Source: Marivita lacus
GTDB lineage: Bacteria; Pseudomonadota; Alphaproteobacteria; Rhodobacterales; Rhodobacteraceae
Assembly (NCBI RefSeq): GCF_014637725.1
Contig: NZ_BMFC01000003.1
Coordinates: 310,001-374,000, forward strand
DNA length: 64,000 nt
Reading direction: 5' to 3'
Shown: piece after piece, positions 24,743-33,474 of the stretch
Layout: every line of letters starts with the position of its first letter
Numbering within the stretch: position 1 is the first letter of the stretch
The notes under the pieces: model-generated
Told to the model about the DNA's origin: nothing
Seen by the model: only the letters and a program-made list of their open reading frames with translations
Database searches by the model: none
Translations under genes and position numbers: made by a program

Positions 24743-24979
24743 ATGTCGCATACACCGCACGAGCTTGCCGAGGAATTCCCGGATCACGTGGCTCAGATGA
24801 GTGCGCTCAAGCAGTCAGACGCGCATTTCGCCAAACTTTTCGACAGCTATCACGAGATCAACCGTACTGTGCACCGGGCCGAAACCAACGTGGCACCCAT
24901 GGACTCTCTGGCGGAGACCGATCTGCGAAAGCAGCGCGCCGCGCTCAAGGATGAAATCTGGGCCTACCTGCAAAATTGA
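24743..24979 (+). CDS. YdcH-family (DUF465) protein
   Basis: A 78-residue cytosolic protein of the YdcH/DUF465 family. It begins with HTPHELAEEFPDH and contains HFAKLFDSYHEINRTVHRAE, LRKQRAALKDEIWAYL, which is the characteristic coiled-coil hairpin of the family. The function of the family is not established. AGGAG lies 7 bases before the ATG at 24743. It is convergent with the glutathione peroxidase gene, whose stop lies immediately after its own. Confidence 0.85.
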   Translation: MSHTPHELAEEFPDHVAQMSALKQSDAHFAKLFDSYHEINRTVHRAETNVAPMDSLAETDLRKQRAALKDEIWAYLQN

Positions 24980-25498
24980 TCAGCGCAGGAGCGCGGTGAT
25001 CGCCTCGATCACCGGCTTCGACATTGGCCGCGCATTCGATCCGAATGTCGCGGCCACGCTGCCATCCGGGGCAATCAGAACCTTGTTGAAATTCCAGGTG
25101 GGTGTGAATCCGGCTTCGGCCTCGAGCCATTTGTAGAACGGGTGCGCGGCATCGCCGCGGATCGGTGTGATCGTCGTCATCGGAAAGTCGAGACCGAAAT
25201 TGACCTCGCAGAATTCCTTGACGTCCTCGTTGGACGACAATTCCTGACGGAAATCATCCGAGGGGATCGCCAGGACCACCAGACCGCGATCGCGGTAAGT
25301 GTCGTACAACGTCTGTAACCCGTCATATTGCGGGGTATAGCCGCAGCGTGAGGCGGTGTTGACCACCAGAACCGGCTGGCCGCGCCATTGCGCAAGGTCG
25401 ATTTCTCCGCCGTCGATGGACGGGAAGGTGAAGCTCGACATGGCCGCCTGCGCCAGCGTGGCGCAACACATGAACAGGGCTGATAACACAAGACGCAT
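24980..25498 (-). CDS. Glutathione peroxidase, periplasmic, cysteine type
   Basis: Glutathione-peroxidase-family peroxidase of 172 residues with a signal peptide (MRLVLSALFMCCATLAQA). The active-site cysteine (not selenocysteine) is in NTASRCGYTPQYDGLQ, the second catalytic block is TPTWNFNKVLI, and the resolving-cysteine region FCEVNFGLDFPM is present. Bacterial enzymes of this type usually use thioredoxin rather than glutathione. A signal peptide is less common in the family and suggests periplasmic peroxide defence. The longer frame to 25540 lacks a ribosome site. Confidence 0.87.
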   Translation of the reverse strand: MRLVLSALFMCCATLAQAAMSSFTFPSIDGGEIDLAQWRGQPVLVVNTASRCGYTPQYDGLQTLYDTYRDRGLVVLAIPSDDFRQELSSNEDVKEFCEVNFGLDFPMTTITPIRGDAAHPFYKWLEAEAGFTPTWNFNKVLIAPDGSVAATFGSNARPMSKPVIEAITALLR

Positions 25499-25549
25499 CT
25501 GATTGCTCCTTGCCTCCAAACCTAGGCGGGGGTGCCGCAAAGGAAAGGG

Positions 25550-26170
25550 TCAGAGCTTGCGGAACTCCATGACAAGGCCGCGATCCTGCGCATGGGCGTG
25601 ATCGGCGTTCTCGTAGATCGGGATGTCGTGGAACATGACCGGCGTGATCTGCCGATGCGCCACCATCTGCGCCAACCGCGAGCCGAACCCAACGCCGTCA
25701 TAGACGGGCGCGATCACACCGCAGACAAACAGCGCCCCGGGCCGCGCGACGCGCATCAGCTCGGGAAAGACCTCGGGTCCGACATGCCCGTGGGTGAAGG
25801 TGCCGCAGGACACAAAGCCGTCGTAGCTGGCGTCTTCCATGGGCAGGCGCTGCGTCAGGTCGGCAAGAATGCGGTTGCGATAAAGCCCCTTTGCCTCGGC
25901 CTGCGCCAGCATGCCTTCGGAAATGTCGATCCCGTCCACGATGAACCCCGGCAGGTGTTCCGTGACCAGCCCGGTGCCCGCGCCGATATCGAGAATCGGA
26001 TCGCTGCGGTCCGCGCGCGCGGCGAACAGACCCGCAATCTCGCGTGGTGCAATATAGCCATGGCCCTCGCCGAAACTGCTGTCATAGGTGGCGGCCCAAT
26101 TGTCATAGAGCGCCTTGGCGTCCGCAGCGCCGTCGATGGTGTAGACGTGGTCGAGATCGTAGTCGGTCAT
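25550..26170 (-). CDS. Class I SAM-dependent methyltransferase
   Basis: Predicted methyltransferase of 206 residues. Motif I is DPILDIGAGTGLVTEHLPG, then VDGIDISEGMLAQA and YDGFVSCGTFTHGHVGP. The substrate is unknown; the fold resembles Williams-Beuren-type small-molecule methyltransferases. I use the ATG at 26170 because GGAG lies 7 bases upstream; in-frame ATGs at 26185 and 26260 are alternatives. It is divergent from the DksA-like gene. Confidence 0.8.
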   Translation of the reverse strand: MTDYDLDHVYTIDGAADAKALYDNWAATYDSSFGEGHGYIAPREIAGLFAARADRSDPILDIGAGTGLVTEHLPGFIVDGIDISEGMLAQAEAKGLYRNRILADLTQRLPMEDASYDGFVSCGTFTHGHVGPEVFPELMRVARPGALFVCGVIAPVYDGVGFGSRLAQMVAHRQITPVMFHDIPIYENADHAHAQDRGLVMEFRKL

Positions 26171-26292
26171 GATGGTCTCCAGCATCCGGTGGCCCTGCAT
26201 AGGATGCCTGCGTGACAGCTCTGCGACAACGCCCTTGTGTGCTGTGCCGGGCGCCTCCATATTTCAGGAAGGCTTTGCAATAGGAGAGGGAT

Positions 26293-26562
26293 ATGGCTGG
26301 CGGCTGGGCACGGGACGGTGCGGTGCAGGAGCAGATCGACGCGTCCATCAGCGACGAGTTGGCGCGACTCAAGGCGCGCAAGACACCCCAGGGCCAGAGC
26401 CTGACCCACTGCGCCGAATGCGAAGAGCCGATCCCCGAAAAGCGCCGCGCCGCCATTCCTGGCGTCAAGCTCTGCATCGACTGCCAGCACGACCGCGACA
26501 GCACCTACCAGGCGCGCGGCGGAATCAACCGGCGCGGATCGAAGGATTCACAGCTGAAATGA
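26293..26562 (+). CDS. DksA/TraR-type C4 zinc-finger protein
   Basis: An 89-residue protein of the DksA/TraR family, small class. The zinc finger C-x2-C ... C-x2-C is in HCAECEEPIPEKRR and LCIDCQHD. Its N-terminal helix (VQEQIDASISDELARLKARK) is short, and it lacks the full coiled-coil of DksA with its acidic tip, so direct action on RNA polymerase is uncertain. GGAGAGGG precedes the ATG. A long hairpin follows 112 bp after the stop. Confidence 0.85.
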   Translation: MAGGWARDGAVQEQIDASISDELARLKARKTPQGQSLTHCAECEEPIPEKRRAAIPGVKLCIDCQHDRDSTYQARGGINRRGSKDSQLK

Positions 26563-26674
26563 GATGTGCGGGCTGTCGCCCGCGCAGGGTTTCTCGCCTT
26601 CGGCTCGGCACTGGTGCGGCTTGCATGCGGTGTGCTTTTACCACCCGTCAAGGTCAATGCGCCGCGTGGTGCCT

Positions 26675-26742
26675 GCATATTTATCAAAAAGAAGAAGCAG
26701 GGAATGGTGCACATCCCGTGCTTCTTCTTTTTACAAATATGC
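26675..26742. terminator. Long bidirectional terminator-like hairpin before pepF
   Basis: GCATATTT (26675) pairs with AAATATGC (26735), then AAAAAGAAGAAGCA (26686) pairs with TGCTTCTTCTTTTT (26719), with a GGGA/TCCC inner stem around GTGCAC. The whole is a 68-base near-perfect hairpin with only a short internal loop. T-rich arms on both strands would give U-runs after the GC core, so it can terminate both the DksA-like gene and leftward pepF. Confidence 0.7.
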
Positions 26743-26777
26743 CCACACGACGCTGAACCCCGCGCTCCGTCGGAGGG

Positions 26778-28598
26778 TCAGCCCTCCATCGCTTCCAGTT
26801 CGTCGATGAAGCCCGAGATCATGCTCAGCCCCTTGTCCCAGAACTTGGGATCGCTGGCGTCAAGCCCGAACGGGGCCAGCAATTCGGTGTGGTGCTTTGA
26901 TCCACCCGCCTTGAGCATGTCGAAATACTTGTCCTGAAAGCCGTCGGGGTTTTCCTCGTAGACGGCATAAAGCGCGTTCACCAGCCCGTCGCCGAAGGCA
27001 TAGGCATAGACGTAGAAGGGCGAGTGCACGAAATGCGGGATATAGGCCCAGAAGGTCTCGTATCCGTCCATGAATTCGAAAGCCGGCCCAAGGGATTCGG
27101 CCTGCACCGACATCCAGAGCGCGTTGATGTCGTCGGGGGTGAGCTCTCCACCGCGCCGCGCGTCGTGCAGCTTGCATTCGAAGTCGTAGAACGCGATCTG
27201 GCGTACGACCGTGTTGATCATGTCTTCGACCTTGCCCGCCAGCAGCACTTTCTTTTCGGCATTGTTCTTTGCGTTGTCGAGCATGCGGCGGAAAGTGAGC
27301 ATTTCGCCAAAGACGCTGGCGGTTTCGGCAAGGGTCAGCGGCGTAGAGGACAGCATCTCGCCCTGTCCGGCGGCCAGCACCTGGTGCACGCCGTGGCCCA
27401 GTTCGTGCGCCAGCGTCATCACGTCGCGTGGTTTGCCAAGGTAGTTGAGCATCACGTAGGGGTGCACATCCGTCACCGTGGGATGCGCAAAGGCCCCCGG
27501 CGCCTTGCCCGGCTTCACGGCGGCGTCGATCCAGCCCTTGGAAAAGAACGGTTTTGCGATCTCGCCCATGCGCGGGTCGAATTCCGTATAGGCGTTCATC
27601 ACCGTTTCTTCGGCCTCGTCCCAGCCGACGGTGCGGGTCGCTTCCATCGGCAGGGGCGCGTTGCGGTCCCAGACCTGCATCACGTCGAGGCCGAGCCATT
27701 TGCGCTTGAGCTCATAATAGCGATGGCTGAGCTTGGGATAGGCGGCGACCACGGCATTGCGCAGCGCCTCGACGACTTCGGGTTCGACATCGTTGCTCAG
27801 GTGTCGGCCGGTCTGCGGCGTCGGCATGCCGCGCCAGCGGTCCATCACCTCTTTTTCCTTGGACTGCGTGTTGTGGACGCGGGCGAAGATCTTGATGTTG
27901 TCGGCGAACACAGCAGCCAGTTCGCGCGCGGCGGCTTCGCGTACGGAGCGGTCCTGTTCGGTGAGCAGGTTCAGCGTGCCCTCGATGGTCAGCGGCTCGC
28001 CGTCCACCTCGAATTCCAGACCCGCGATGGTTTCGTCGAACAGCCGTTCCCAGGCATCGCCGACGACGCCCATGTCGTGCAGGAATTTCTCCATCTCGTC
28101 TGACAATTGGTAGGGTTTCATCGCGCGGATGCGGCGGATTGCCGGTTTGTAGCGGGCCAGGTCGGCATTGGCGTCGAACAGCGCGTCGATGATGCCGTCG
28201 TCGATCCGGTTCAGTTCCAGTGTGAAAAAGACCAGCGGCGTGGTATAGATCGTGACCTTTTCCTGATGGTCCGACAGGAACTTGGCGCGCAGGGCATCGG
28301 TGGTCAGCTGGTAGTAGCGCAGCCCCGCGTAGGACATGATGCGGCCCGCGATGTTTTCGATTTTCTCGTGGCGGTGGATCGCGGTCAGGAATTCTTCGGC
28401 GCTCAGGTCGGCCAGCTTGCCTTCGTAATCGGCGGCAAAGCTGCGGCAGGCCTCTTCCAGCCAATCCAGATCGCGCTTCAGCTCGACCGCGTCATTAGAC
28501 GGGTAGAGATCGGTCAGGTCCCATTCGGGCAGGTTGCCAAGGTTCTTGCTGCCGCCAAGGGCATTCGCGTCATGTGTCGGTGTGGGGGTGCGCAGCAT
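26778..28598 (-). CDS. pepF: Oligoendopeptidase F (M3B)
   Basis: Cytosolic zinc oligopeptidase of the M3 family, 606 residues. The zinc motif is HELGHGVHQ at about residues 398-406, preceded by YLGKPRDVMTLA. The N-terminus LPEWDLTDLYPS and the C-terminal FKHSPFYVY-like stretch (HFVHSPFYVYAYAFGDGLVN) are family features. It probably degrades peptides of 7-17 residues. It is leftward, with its stop 36 bp from the long hairpin. Confidence 0.92.
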   Translation of the reverse strand: MLRTPTPTHDANALGGSKNLGNLPEWDLTDLYPSNDAVELKRDLDWLEEACRSFAADYEGKLADLSAEEFLTAIHRHEKIENIAGRIMSYAGLRYYQLTTDALRAKFLSDHQEKVTIYTTPLVFFTLELNRIDDGIIDALFDANADLARYKPAIRRIRAMKPYQLSDEMEKFLHDMGVVGDAWERLFDETIAGLEFEVDGEPLTIEGTLNLLTEQDRSVREAAARELAAVFADNIKIFARVHNTQSKEKEVMDRWRGMPTPQTGRHLSNDVEPEVVEALRNAVVAAYPKLSHRYYELKRKWLGLDVMQVWDRNAPLPMEATRTVGWDEAEETVMNAYTEFDPRMGEIAKPFFSKGWIDAAVKPGKAPGAFAHPTVTDVHPYVMLNYLGKPRDVMTLAHELGHGVHQVLAAGQGEMLSSTPLTLAETASVFGEMLTFRRMLDNAKNNAEKKVLLAGKVEDMINTVVRQIAFYDFECKLHDARRGGELTPDDINALWMSVQAESLGPAFEFMDGYETFWAYIPHFVHSPFYVYAYAFGDGLVNALYAVYEENPDGFQDKYFDMLKAGGSKHHTELLAPFGLDASDPKFWDKGLSMISGFIDELEAMEG

Positions 28599-28693
28599 CG
28601 GGTGTCTCCTGTCCTTATTCGCCTTCGAACCTGTGCCGTGCGGCCGAAAGGTTCAAGAGGCAATACCGTGGAACCGGACGGGACTGGCGCTGG

Positions 28694-30286
28694 CTAGCCG
28701 TAGGTTTCGAGCAGGTCCTTGAGATCATCAAGCGTATTGGCCTCTTGCAGCGGCTTGTCCTGCCGCCAGCGCGACATGCGCGGAAAGCGCAGCGCAATGC
28801 CCGATTTGTGGCGCGGCGAGGCATGGATGCCTTCGAAGGCGATCTCGAACACGTGGTGCGGCGTGACCTGCCGCACGGGGCCAAAGCGCTGCTGCGTGTT
28901 CTTTCGGACCCAGGCGGTGATCTTGCGGAACTCGTCGTCGGTCAGGCCGGAATAGGCCTTGGTGAAGGGCACCAGATCATTGCCATCCCAGACTGCGAAG
29001 GTGAAATCGGTGAAGAGGTTGGCGCGGCGGCCATGCCCTTGCTGGGCATAGATCATCACCGCGTCCACCGTCAGAGGATCGAGCTTCCATTTCCACCAAT
29101 CGCCCTTCTTGCGACCTGACAGGTAGGGGCTGTCCTTGCGCTTGAGCATCAGCCCTTCGGCGCGGTGATCGCGGGCGGTAGCGCGGATCTCGGCCAATGC
29201 CGCCCATGTATCAAAGGACAGTCGCGGCGCGGCCCGGATCGGCGCGTCATCCGGCAAGTCGCGCAAAAGCGCCTCCATCCGGGCGCGGCGCTGCTCAAGG
29301 GGCTGGTCGCGCAGATCCTGACCGTCTTCCTCAAGTAAATCATAGGCCAGCAGGATCACCGGCGCGTCCTGAAGCAGCTTTTTCGGCACCGTCTTGCGCC
29401 CGATCCGGGCCTGCAACGTGTTGAACGGGTGCGGCTGAGTGCCCTCCCACGCGACGATCTCGCCGTCCAGAACGAGGCCATCGGGCAGGAAATCGGTGAG
29501 CCGCGCGAATTCGGGGAAGCGGTCTGTCATCAACTCCTCGCCGCGCGACCAGACATGATGCGTGCCACCCCGCAGGATCACCTGTCCGCGGATCCCGTCC
29601 CATTTCCATTCGGCCTGCCAGTCTGCAGGGTCGCCAAGCGCTTCGGGACCATCTTCCAGCTGGTAGGCGAGGTAGAACGGGTAGGGGCGGCTGTCATCCG
29701 CCTCGGCGTCTTCAGCTTCGATCAGGTCGTGATAGCTGGTGGTCTCGGGTGTCCAGCCGCCCATGAGGCGATGCGCAAGGCTGGCCTCAATCTGCCCGGT
29801 GGCCTGCGCCAGGGCACGGGTCATGAGTTTCTGGCTGACGCCGATGCGAAACCCGCCCGTGATCAGCTTGTTGAACAGGAACCGTTCGGTCGGGTCCAGC
29901 TGATCCCACGCATCCACAATGCGCGTCTTGCGCTGGTCAATGTCGAGGGTGGCGAGCGATTTCAACTCGGTGATCCAATGGGTCAGTGGCAGGTCGCTGT
30001 GCCGGTTGGGTGGCGGCAGGATCAGGGCAATGGTTTCGGCCAGATCGCCGACGATGGGATAGCTTTCTTCGAGTAACCACAAGGGGATACCGCCCAACTC
30101 GGCGGCCCATTCACGCAGCTGGGTGGTCGTCACGGCGCGTTTCGGACGACGGCCGGAAAACAGTGCGATGGTCCAGAGCTTGTCGTCGTCACTGGCGGTC
30201 TGAAAGAACTCGGCCAGCGCCTTGGTCTTGAGGCTGGTCTTGGTTGTCTGATCGACGGTGGTAAAGAGATTGGCGAAGTCCTTCAT
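28694..30286 (-). CDS. ATP-dependent DNA ligase (Lhr/exonuclease-associated type)
   Basis: ATP-dependent DNA ligase of 530 residues. The adenylated lysine is K228 in EWKWDGIR (motif K-x-D-G), preceded by the N-terminal DNA-binding domain (FRIGVSQKLMTRAL) and followed by LDGEIVAW, AEGLMLKRKDSPY and WWKWKLDPLTVDAVM, the later nucleotidyl-transferase motifs, plus an OB-fold. It overlaps the upstream exonuclease gene by ATGA. This pair belongs to the ligase-associated repair set (ligase, MBL exonuclease, Lhr-like helicase, PdeM phosphoesterase); the helicase and phosphoesterase are not in the window. Confidence 0.9.
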   Translation of the reverse strand: MKDFANLFTTVDQTTKTSLKTKALAEFFQTASDDDKLWTIALFSGRRPKRAVTTTQLREWAAELGGIPLWLLEESYPIVGDLAETIALILPPPNRHSDLPLTHWITELKSLATLDIDQRKTRIVDAWDQLDPTERFLFNKLITGGFRIGVSQKLMTRALAQATGQIEASLAHRLMGGWTPETTSYHDLIEAEDAEADDSRPYPFYLAYQLEDGPEALGDPADWQAEWKWDGIRGQVILRGGTHHVWSRGEELMTDRFPEFARLTDFLPDGLVLDGEIVAWEGTQPHPFNTLQARIGRKTVPKKLLQDAPVILLAYDLLEEDGQDLRDQPLEQRRARMEALLRDLPDDAPIRAAPRLSFDTWAALAEIRATARDHRAEGLMLKRKDSPYLSGRKKGDWWKWKLDPLTVDAVMIYAQQGHGRRANLFTDFTFAVWDGNDLVPFTKAYSGLTDDEFRKITAWVRKNTQQRFGPVRQVTPHHVFEIAFEGIHASPRHKSGIALRFPRMSRWRQDKPLQEANTLDDLKDLLETYG

Positions 30287-31290
30287 GCCGCGTCAGCCTC
30301 GTCATCCTCGCCGCCGAATTCGGTTGGAACCACCTGTGCGTTATAGCCTTGGGTGTTCAGCCATCGCGCGAAGATATCTGTGTAACCATGTGTTGCATAA
30401 ATGTTTTCCGCCTTGGTTTCCTTGATGGCGTACATCAGCCCGTCCCAATCGGCGTGGTCCGAAATGACAAAGCCCCTGTCAGCGGCGCGGCGGCGGCGGA
30501 CCCCTCGCAGGCGCATCCAGCCCGACGCAAAGGCGGTCGAGGCGGGTCCGAACCGGCGCGCCCATTGCGACCCCAGCGCCGACGGCGGCGCAATGATCAG
30601 CGCTCCGGGATGGTTCTTGGGATTGATGTCGGGCGTCACATAGATGGTTTTGGGCAGCCTGTACCCTTGATGCCGCAGCACTTCATTGGTGTTCTCGACT
30701 GCGCCATGGGTCAGGATCGGTCCGATCTCCGGATCGACCATCGCCAGCAGACGCTGCGCCTTGCCGAGCGAATAGGCTCCGAGAATCGACGCCTTGCCTT
30801 GGGCGGCATTGCGCGCCCACCATGTGTTCAGCTCCTGCGCGACCTCAGCCTGGCTGTCCCATTTGAACACGGGCAGGCCAAAGGTGCATTCGGTGATGAA
30901 GCTGTGGCACGTAACAGGCTCGAAAGGTTCGGAAATCCCGTCTGAAACGACCTTGTAATCGCCGGAGGCCACCCAGATTTCCCCGGCAACTTCGACCCGG
31001 ATTTGCGCAGAGCCGGGCAGATGGCCCGCCGGGTGGAACGACACCAATGCATCGCCAATTTTACGCGTTTCGCCGAACTTAACTGTTTCTACAGAAATAT
31101 TGCCCAACCTGTGCCGCATGACCGGGGCGCAACCATCGGTGCACAGGTAGCGGCGATGCCCGGGGCGGGCGTGATCGGCATGGCCGTGGGTGATCAGTGC
31201 GCGGTCCACGGCGCGCCAGGGGTCGATGAAGAAGTCTCCGGCGGGGCAATAGATGCCGCGCTCGGTAAAGGTGAGAACGGGTTTGGTCAT
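30283..31290 (-). CDS. Ligase-associated DNA-damage exonuclease (MBL fold)
   Basis: MBL/beta-CASP-type nuclease of 335 residues. HGHADH at residues 35-40 supplies metal ligands; PAGHLPGSAQIRVE, SGDYK and ISDHADWDGL add the remaining ones. The family is annotated as ligase-associated DNA damage response exonuclease and resembles SNM1/CPSF nucleases. Its stop overlaps the ligase ATG (ATGA), so ligase and exonuclease are translated together, probably for end processing before sealing. Confidence 0.88.
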   Translation of the reverse strand: MTKPVLTFTERGIYCPAGDFFIDPWRAVDRALITHGHADHARPGHRRYLCTDGCAPVMRHRLGNISVETVKFGETRKIGDALVSFHPAGHLPGSAQIRVEVAGEIWVASGDYKVVSDGISEPFEPVTCHSFITECTFGLPVFKWDSQAEVAQELNTWWARNAAQGKASILGAYSLGKAQRLLAMVDPEIGPILTHGAVENTNEVLRHQGYRLPKTIYVTPDINPKNHPGALIIAPPSALGSQWARRFGPASTAFASGWMRLRGVRRRRAADRGFVISDHADWDGLMYAIKETKAENIYATHGYTDIFARWLNTQGYNAQVVPTEFGGEDDEADAA

Positions 31291-31388
31291 GGAGGTGAGT
31301 ATAGAAGCGGATCAGGACATCGCCAGAGGCTTGCCAAGTCGCCTTTGCGGCGTAGGGTGGGCGCGACCAGACCATCAGGAGCCTTTTC

Positions 31389-32159
31389 ATGCAGATCGCC
31401 GGATTCCGTCAGCGCCTTTTGTCGCGCGTGCCTTTGGCGGGCACGTTCCTGAAAACCCCGGCCTACCAGCTGATCGAGGTGCTGGCGCAATCCGAACTGG
31501 ATTTCGTCTGTCTGGATGCCGAACACGCGCCGTTCGACCGCAGCGCCATCGACGCCTGCTGCGCGATGGGGCGGGCCTTGGATTTCCCGGTGCTGGTTCG
31601 GGTCGGCGACTCGTCGGCGCGCGAGATCCTGCAAGCGCTGGATTGCGGCGCGGTCGGGATCGTGGTGCCGCATGTCGACAGCGCGGACAAGGCGGCGGAT
31701 GTGGCACGGGCGGCGCGGTACGGTCACGGTGGACGGGGATTTGCGGGATCGACCCGCTGGGCCGGATACGCGACACAGTCGATGCCCGATCTTCTGGCGC
31801 GGTCGCAGGACGAAACCGTGGTCATGGCGCAGATCGAGGAACCCGAGGGCGTTGTGGCATCCGAAGCGATCGCGGCAACCGACGGCATCGACGCCTTGTT
31901 CCTGGGGCCGGCGGATCTGTCTGTGGGCTACGGTCACGACACCTTGGGTTCGGACGATCTTTTTGCCGCGATGGAGCGTGTGGGCAAGGCGGCAGATGCG
32001 GCGGGCAAGGCCTATGTGTCCTGGGTGGCCAACGCGCAAAAGGCGCAGGAGTGGTCGGCCTATGGAATGAGCTGTTTCTTCATCTCGTCCGAGCATTCGT
32101 GGATGCGGGCCGCCGCAACGGCAGAGGCGCGCGGTGTCCACGAGATCGGAAAACCCTAG
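31389..32159 (+). CDS. HpcH/HpaI-family aldolase
   Basis: Class II pyruvate aldolase of 256 residues. The signature blocks FVCLDAEHAPFD, RVGDSSAREILQALDCGAVG, GIVVPHV, MAQIEEPEGV and ALFLGPADLSVGYG are visible, with metal-binding Glu and Asp. Substrate could be a 2-keto-3-deoxy acid or a 4-hydroxy-2-oxo acid; context does not decide. It is rightward; its stop overlaps the end of the convergent hydrolase gene. Confidence 0.88.
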   Translation: MQIAGFRQRLLSRVPLAGTFLKTPAYQLIEVLAQSELDFVCLDAEHAPFDRSAIDACCAMGRALDFPVLVRVGDSSAREILQALDCGAVGIVVPHVDSADKAADVARAARYGHGGRGFAGSTRWAGYATQSMPDLLARSQDETVVMAQIEEPEGVVASEAIAATDGIDALFLGPADLSVGYGHDTLGSDDLFAAMERVGKAADAAGKAYVSWVANAQKAQEWSAYGMSCFFISSEHSWMRAAATAEARGVHEIGKP

Positions 32160-33094
32160 GACTTGAAGCTGGAAAACAGCGACACGGCCGCGCCGGTGAC
32201 CTGTCGGCGGATGTTGGGTTTTTCCATCAGCACTTCGTGTTCCGCGCCGTCCACCAGCAAGAGCTTGCCGCCTTTCCAATGGGTCATGCGGTCCCGGATC
32301 GCGCGTGTGTCGACGATGCGTTCGTTCGATCCGACAAAACACAGCGCCGGAAGCGCGGGCGAGGGCATTCGCGCCAGCGCGGCGCATTCCTGCAGCGCCG
32401 AGAGCAGCCATGCACAGGACGGCCCGCCCAGGCCGAATTGCGGCTCGGCTTCGACATGGCGGCGCATGTGGTCGAACATCTCGGGGTCCGAGGTGAGCAG
32501 GTTGTTCTCGAACGGCTCGGAGGCGGGGTAGCTCTTGATCGACGTGCCGGGAGCGATCCTGTGGCCCTGACCGATCGCCATCGCCAGTCTTGGCAGCGTC
32601 CAGGCGACCGGGCGCAGGTAGCCGGCCATGTCGATACCCCACATCGGTCCTGAAAACATGACAGAGGCCATGTCGGTGCCGCTCATCAATGCGCGCAGGC
32701 CGATGCAGCCGCCCATGGAATGGGCGATCATGTGCCACGGTTTCGGCAGATTGGCCTTGCCCGCAAAGCTGCGGACCGCGGCCCAGTCTTTCTGGAAGTC
32801 AATAAAACGGCCGACATGGCCGACCATCGGGTCGGCACCAAGCCGGTCGGACATGCCCTGGCCGCGCCAGTCCAGCGATACGACATCAAATCCGGCGCGC
32901 ACGAGGTCTTTGGCGGTACGGCCGTATTTCTCGATATATTCGGTGCGACCGGGCAGGATGAACACCGTGCCCTTGCTGTCCGCCGCTTCCGCATGACCAA
33001 CGCGAATGCGCACCCCGTCCGAGGTGCGCAGCCATTCGGCGCGCATCTCAGGGCCTTGGGCAAGATCGTCGCGATAGGGGGCCTGTTCGCCCAT
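32156..33094 (-). CDS. Alpha/beta hydrolase, lysophospholipase-like
   Basis: Predicted monoacyl-lipid hydrolase of 312 residues. The nucleophile elbow is AHSMGG (preceded by WHMI), the oxyanion block is VFILPGRTEYIEKYG, LDWRGQGMSDR is typical of lysophospholipase L2/PldB relatives, and the C-terminal GAEHEVLME contains the catalytic histidine. It overlaps the SCP2 gene by one base, suggesting coupled expression of a lipid-binding protein and a lipid hydrolase. Substrate is inferred. Confidence 0.83.
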   Translation of the reverse strand: MGEQAPYRDDLAQGPEMRAEWLRTSDGVRIRVGHAEAADSKGTVFILPGRTEYIEKYGRTAKDLVRAGFDVVSLDWRGQGMSDRLGADPMVGHVGRFIDFQKDWAAVRSFAGKANLPKPWHMIAHSMGGCIGLRALMSGTDMASVMFSGPMWGIDMAGYLRPVAWTLPRLAMAIGQGHRIAPGTSIKSYPASEPFENNLLTSDPEMFDHMRRHVEAEPQFGLGGPSCAWLLSALQECAALARMPSPALPALCFVGSNERIVDTRAIRDRMTHWKGGKLLLVDGAEHEVLMEKPNIRRQVTGAAVSLFSSFKS

Positions 33095-33384
33095 CAGGCG
33101 AGGGTGGCGGCCAGTTTCATCGCCAGACCCATGTCGCCGTCGATCGTCAGGCGACCGGACATGAATGCCGAAGTGGGGTTGAGCGCGCCGTCAAAGATTT
33201 CGCGATATGTCTCGGCATCGGCGTTGAAGGTCACATCGGCATCGGCGCTGCCCTCGCGGGCGCCGTCGCTGTCGACGACCATGCTGCCTTCGCCTTCGAT
33301 GTTGAACTGGGCGGTGCCATCAATGCCGCCGCCGGCCAGTTTTTCGTTCATGGCGGTGACTGCCTGTGCCACAACTTCGCTCAT
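33094..33384 (-). CDS. SCP2 sterol-carrier-domain protein
   Basis: A 96-residue stand-alone SCP2 domain, which binds lipids or acyl-CoA in a hydrophobic tunnel. The pattern GTAQFNIEGEGSMVVDSDG, ADVTFNADAETYREIFDG and SGRLTIDGDMGLAMKL is typical. I start it at the ATG complementary to 33382-33384 (GGAGACGAGCGT upstream), not at the longer frame from 33429. It is cotranscribed with the lysophospholipase-like gene. Confidence 0.85.
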   Translation of the reverse strand: MSEVVAQAVTAMNEKLAGGGIDGTAQFNIEGEGSMVVDSDGAREGSADADVTFNADAETYREIFDGALNPTSAFMSGRLTIDGDMGLAMKLAATLA

Positions 33385-33474
33385 ACGCTCGTCTCCTTGT
33401 GATCGCGTCCTGATGTCCGGGGGTGGCATTTGCGGAACCCCACGCTACATTCACCATGAGTTATGAGGTTCAAG

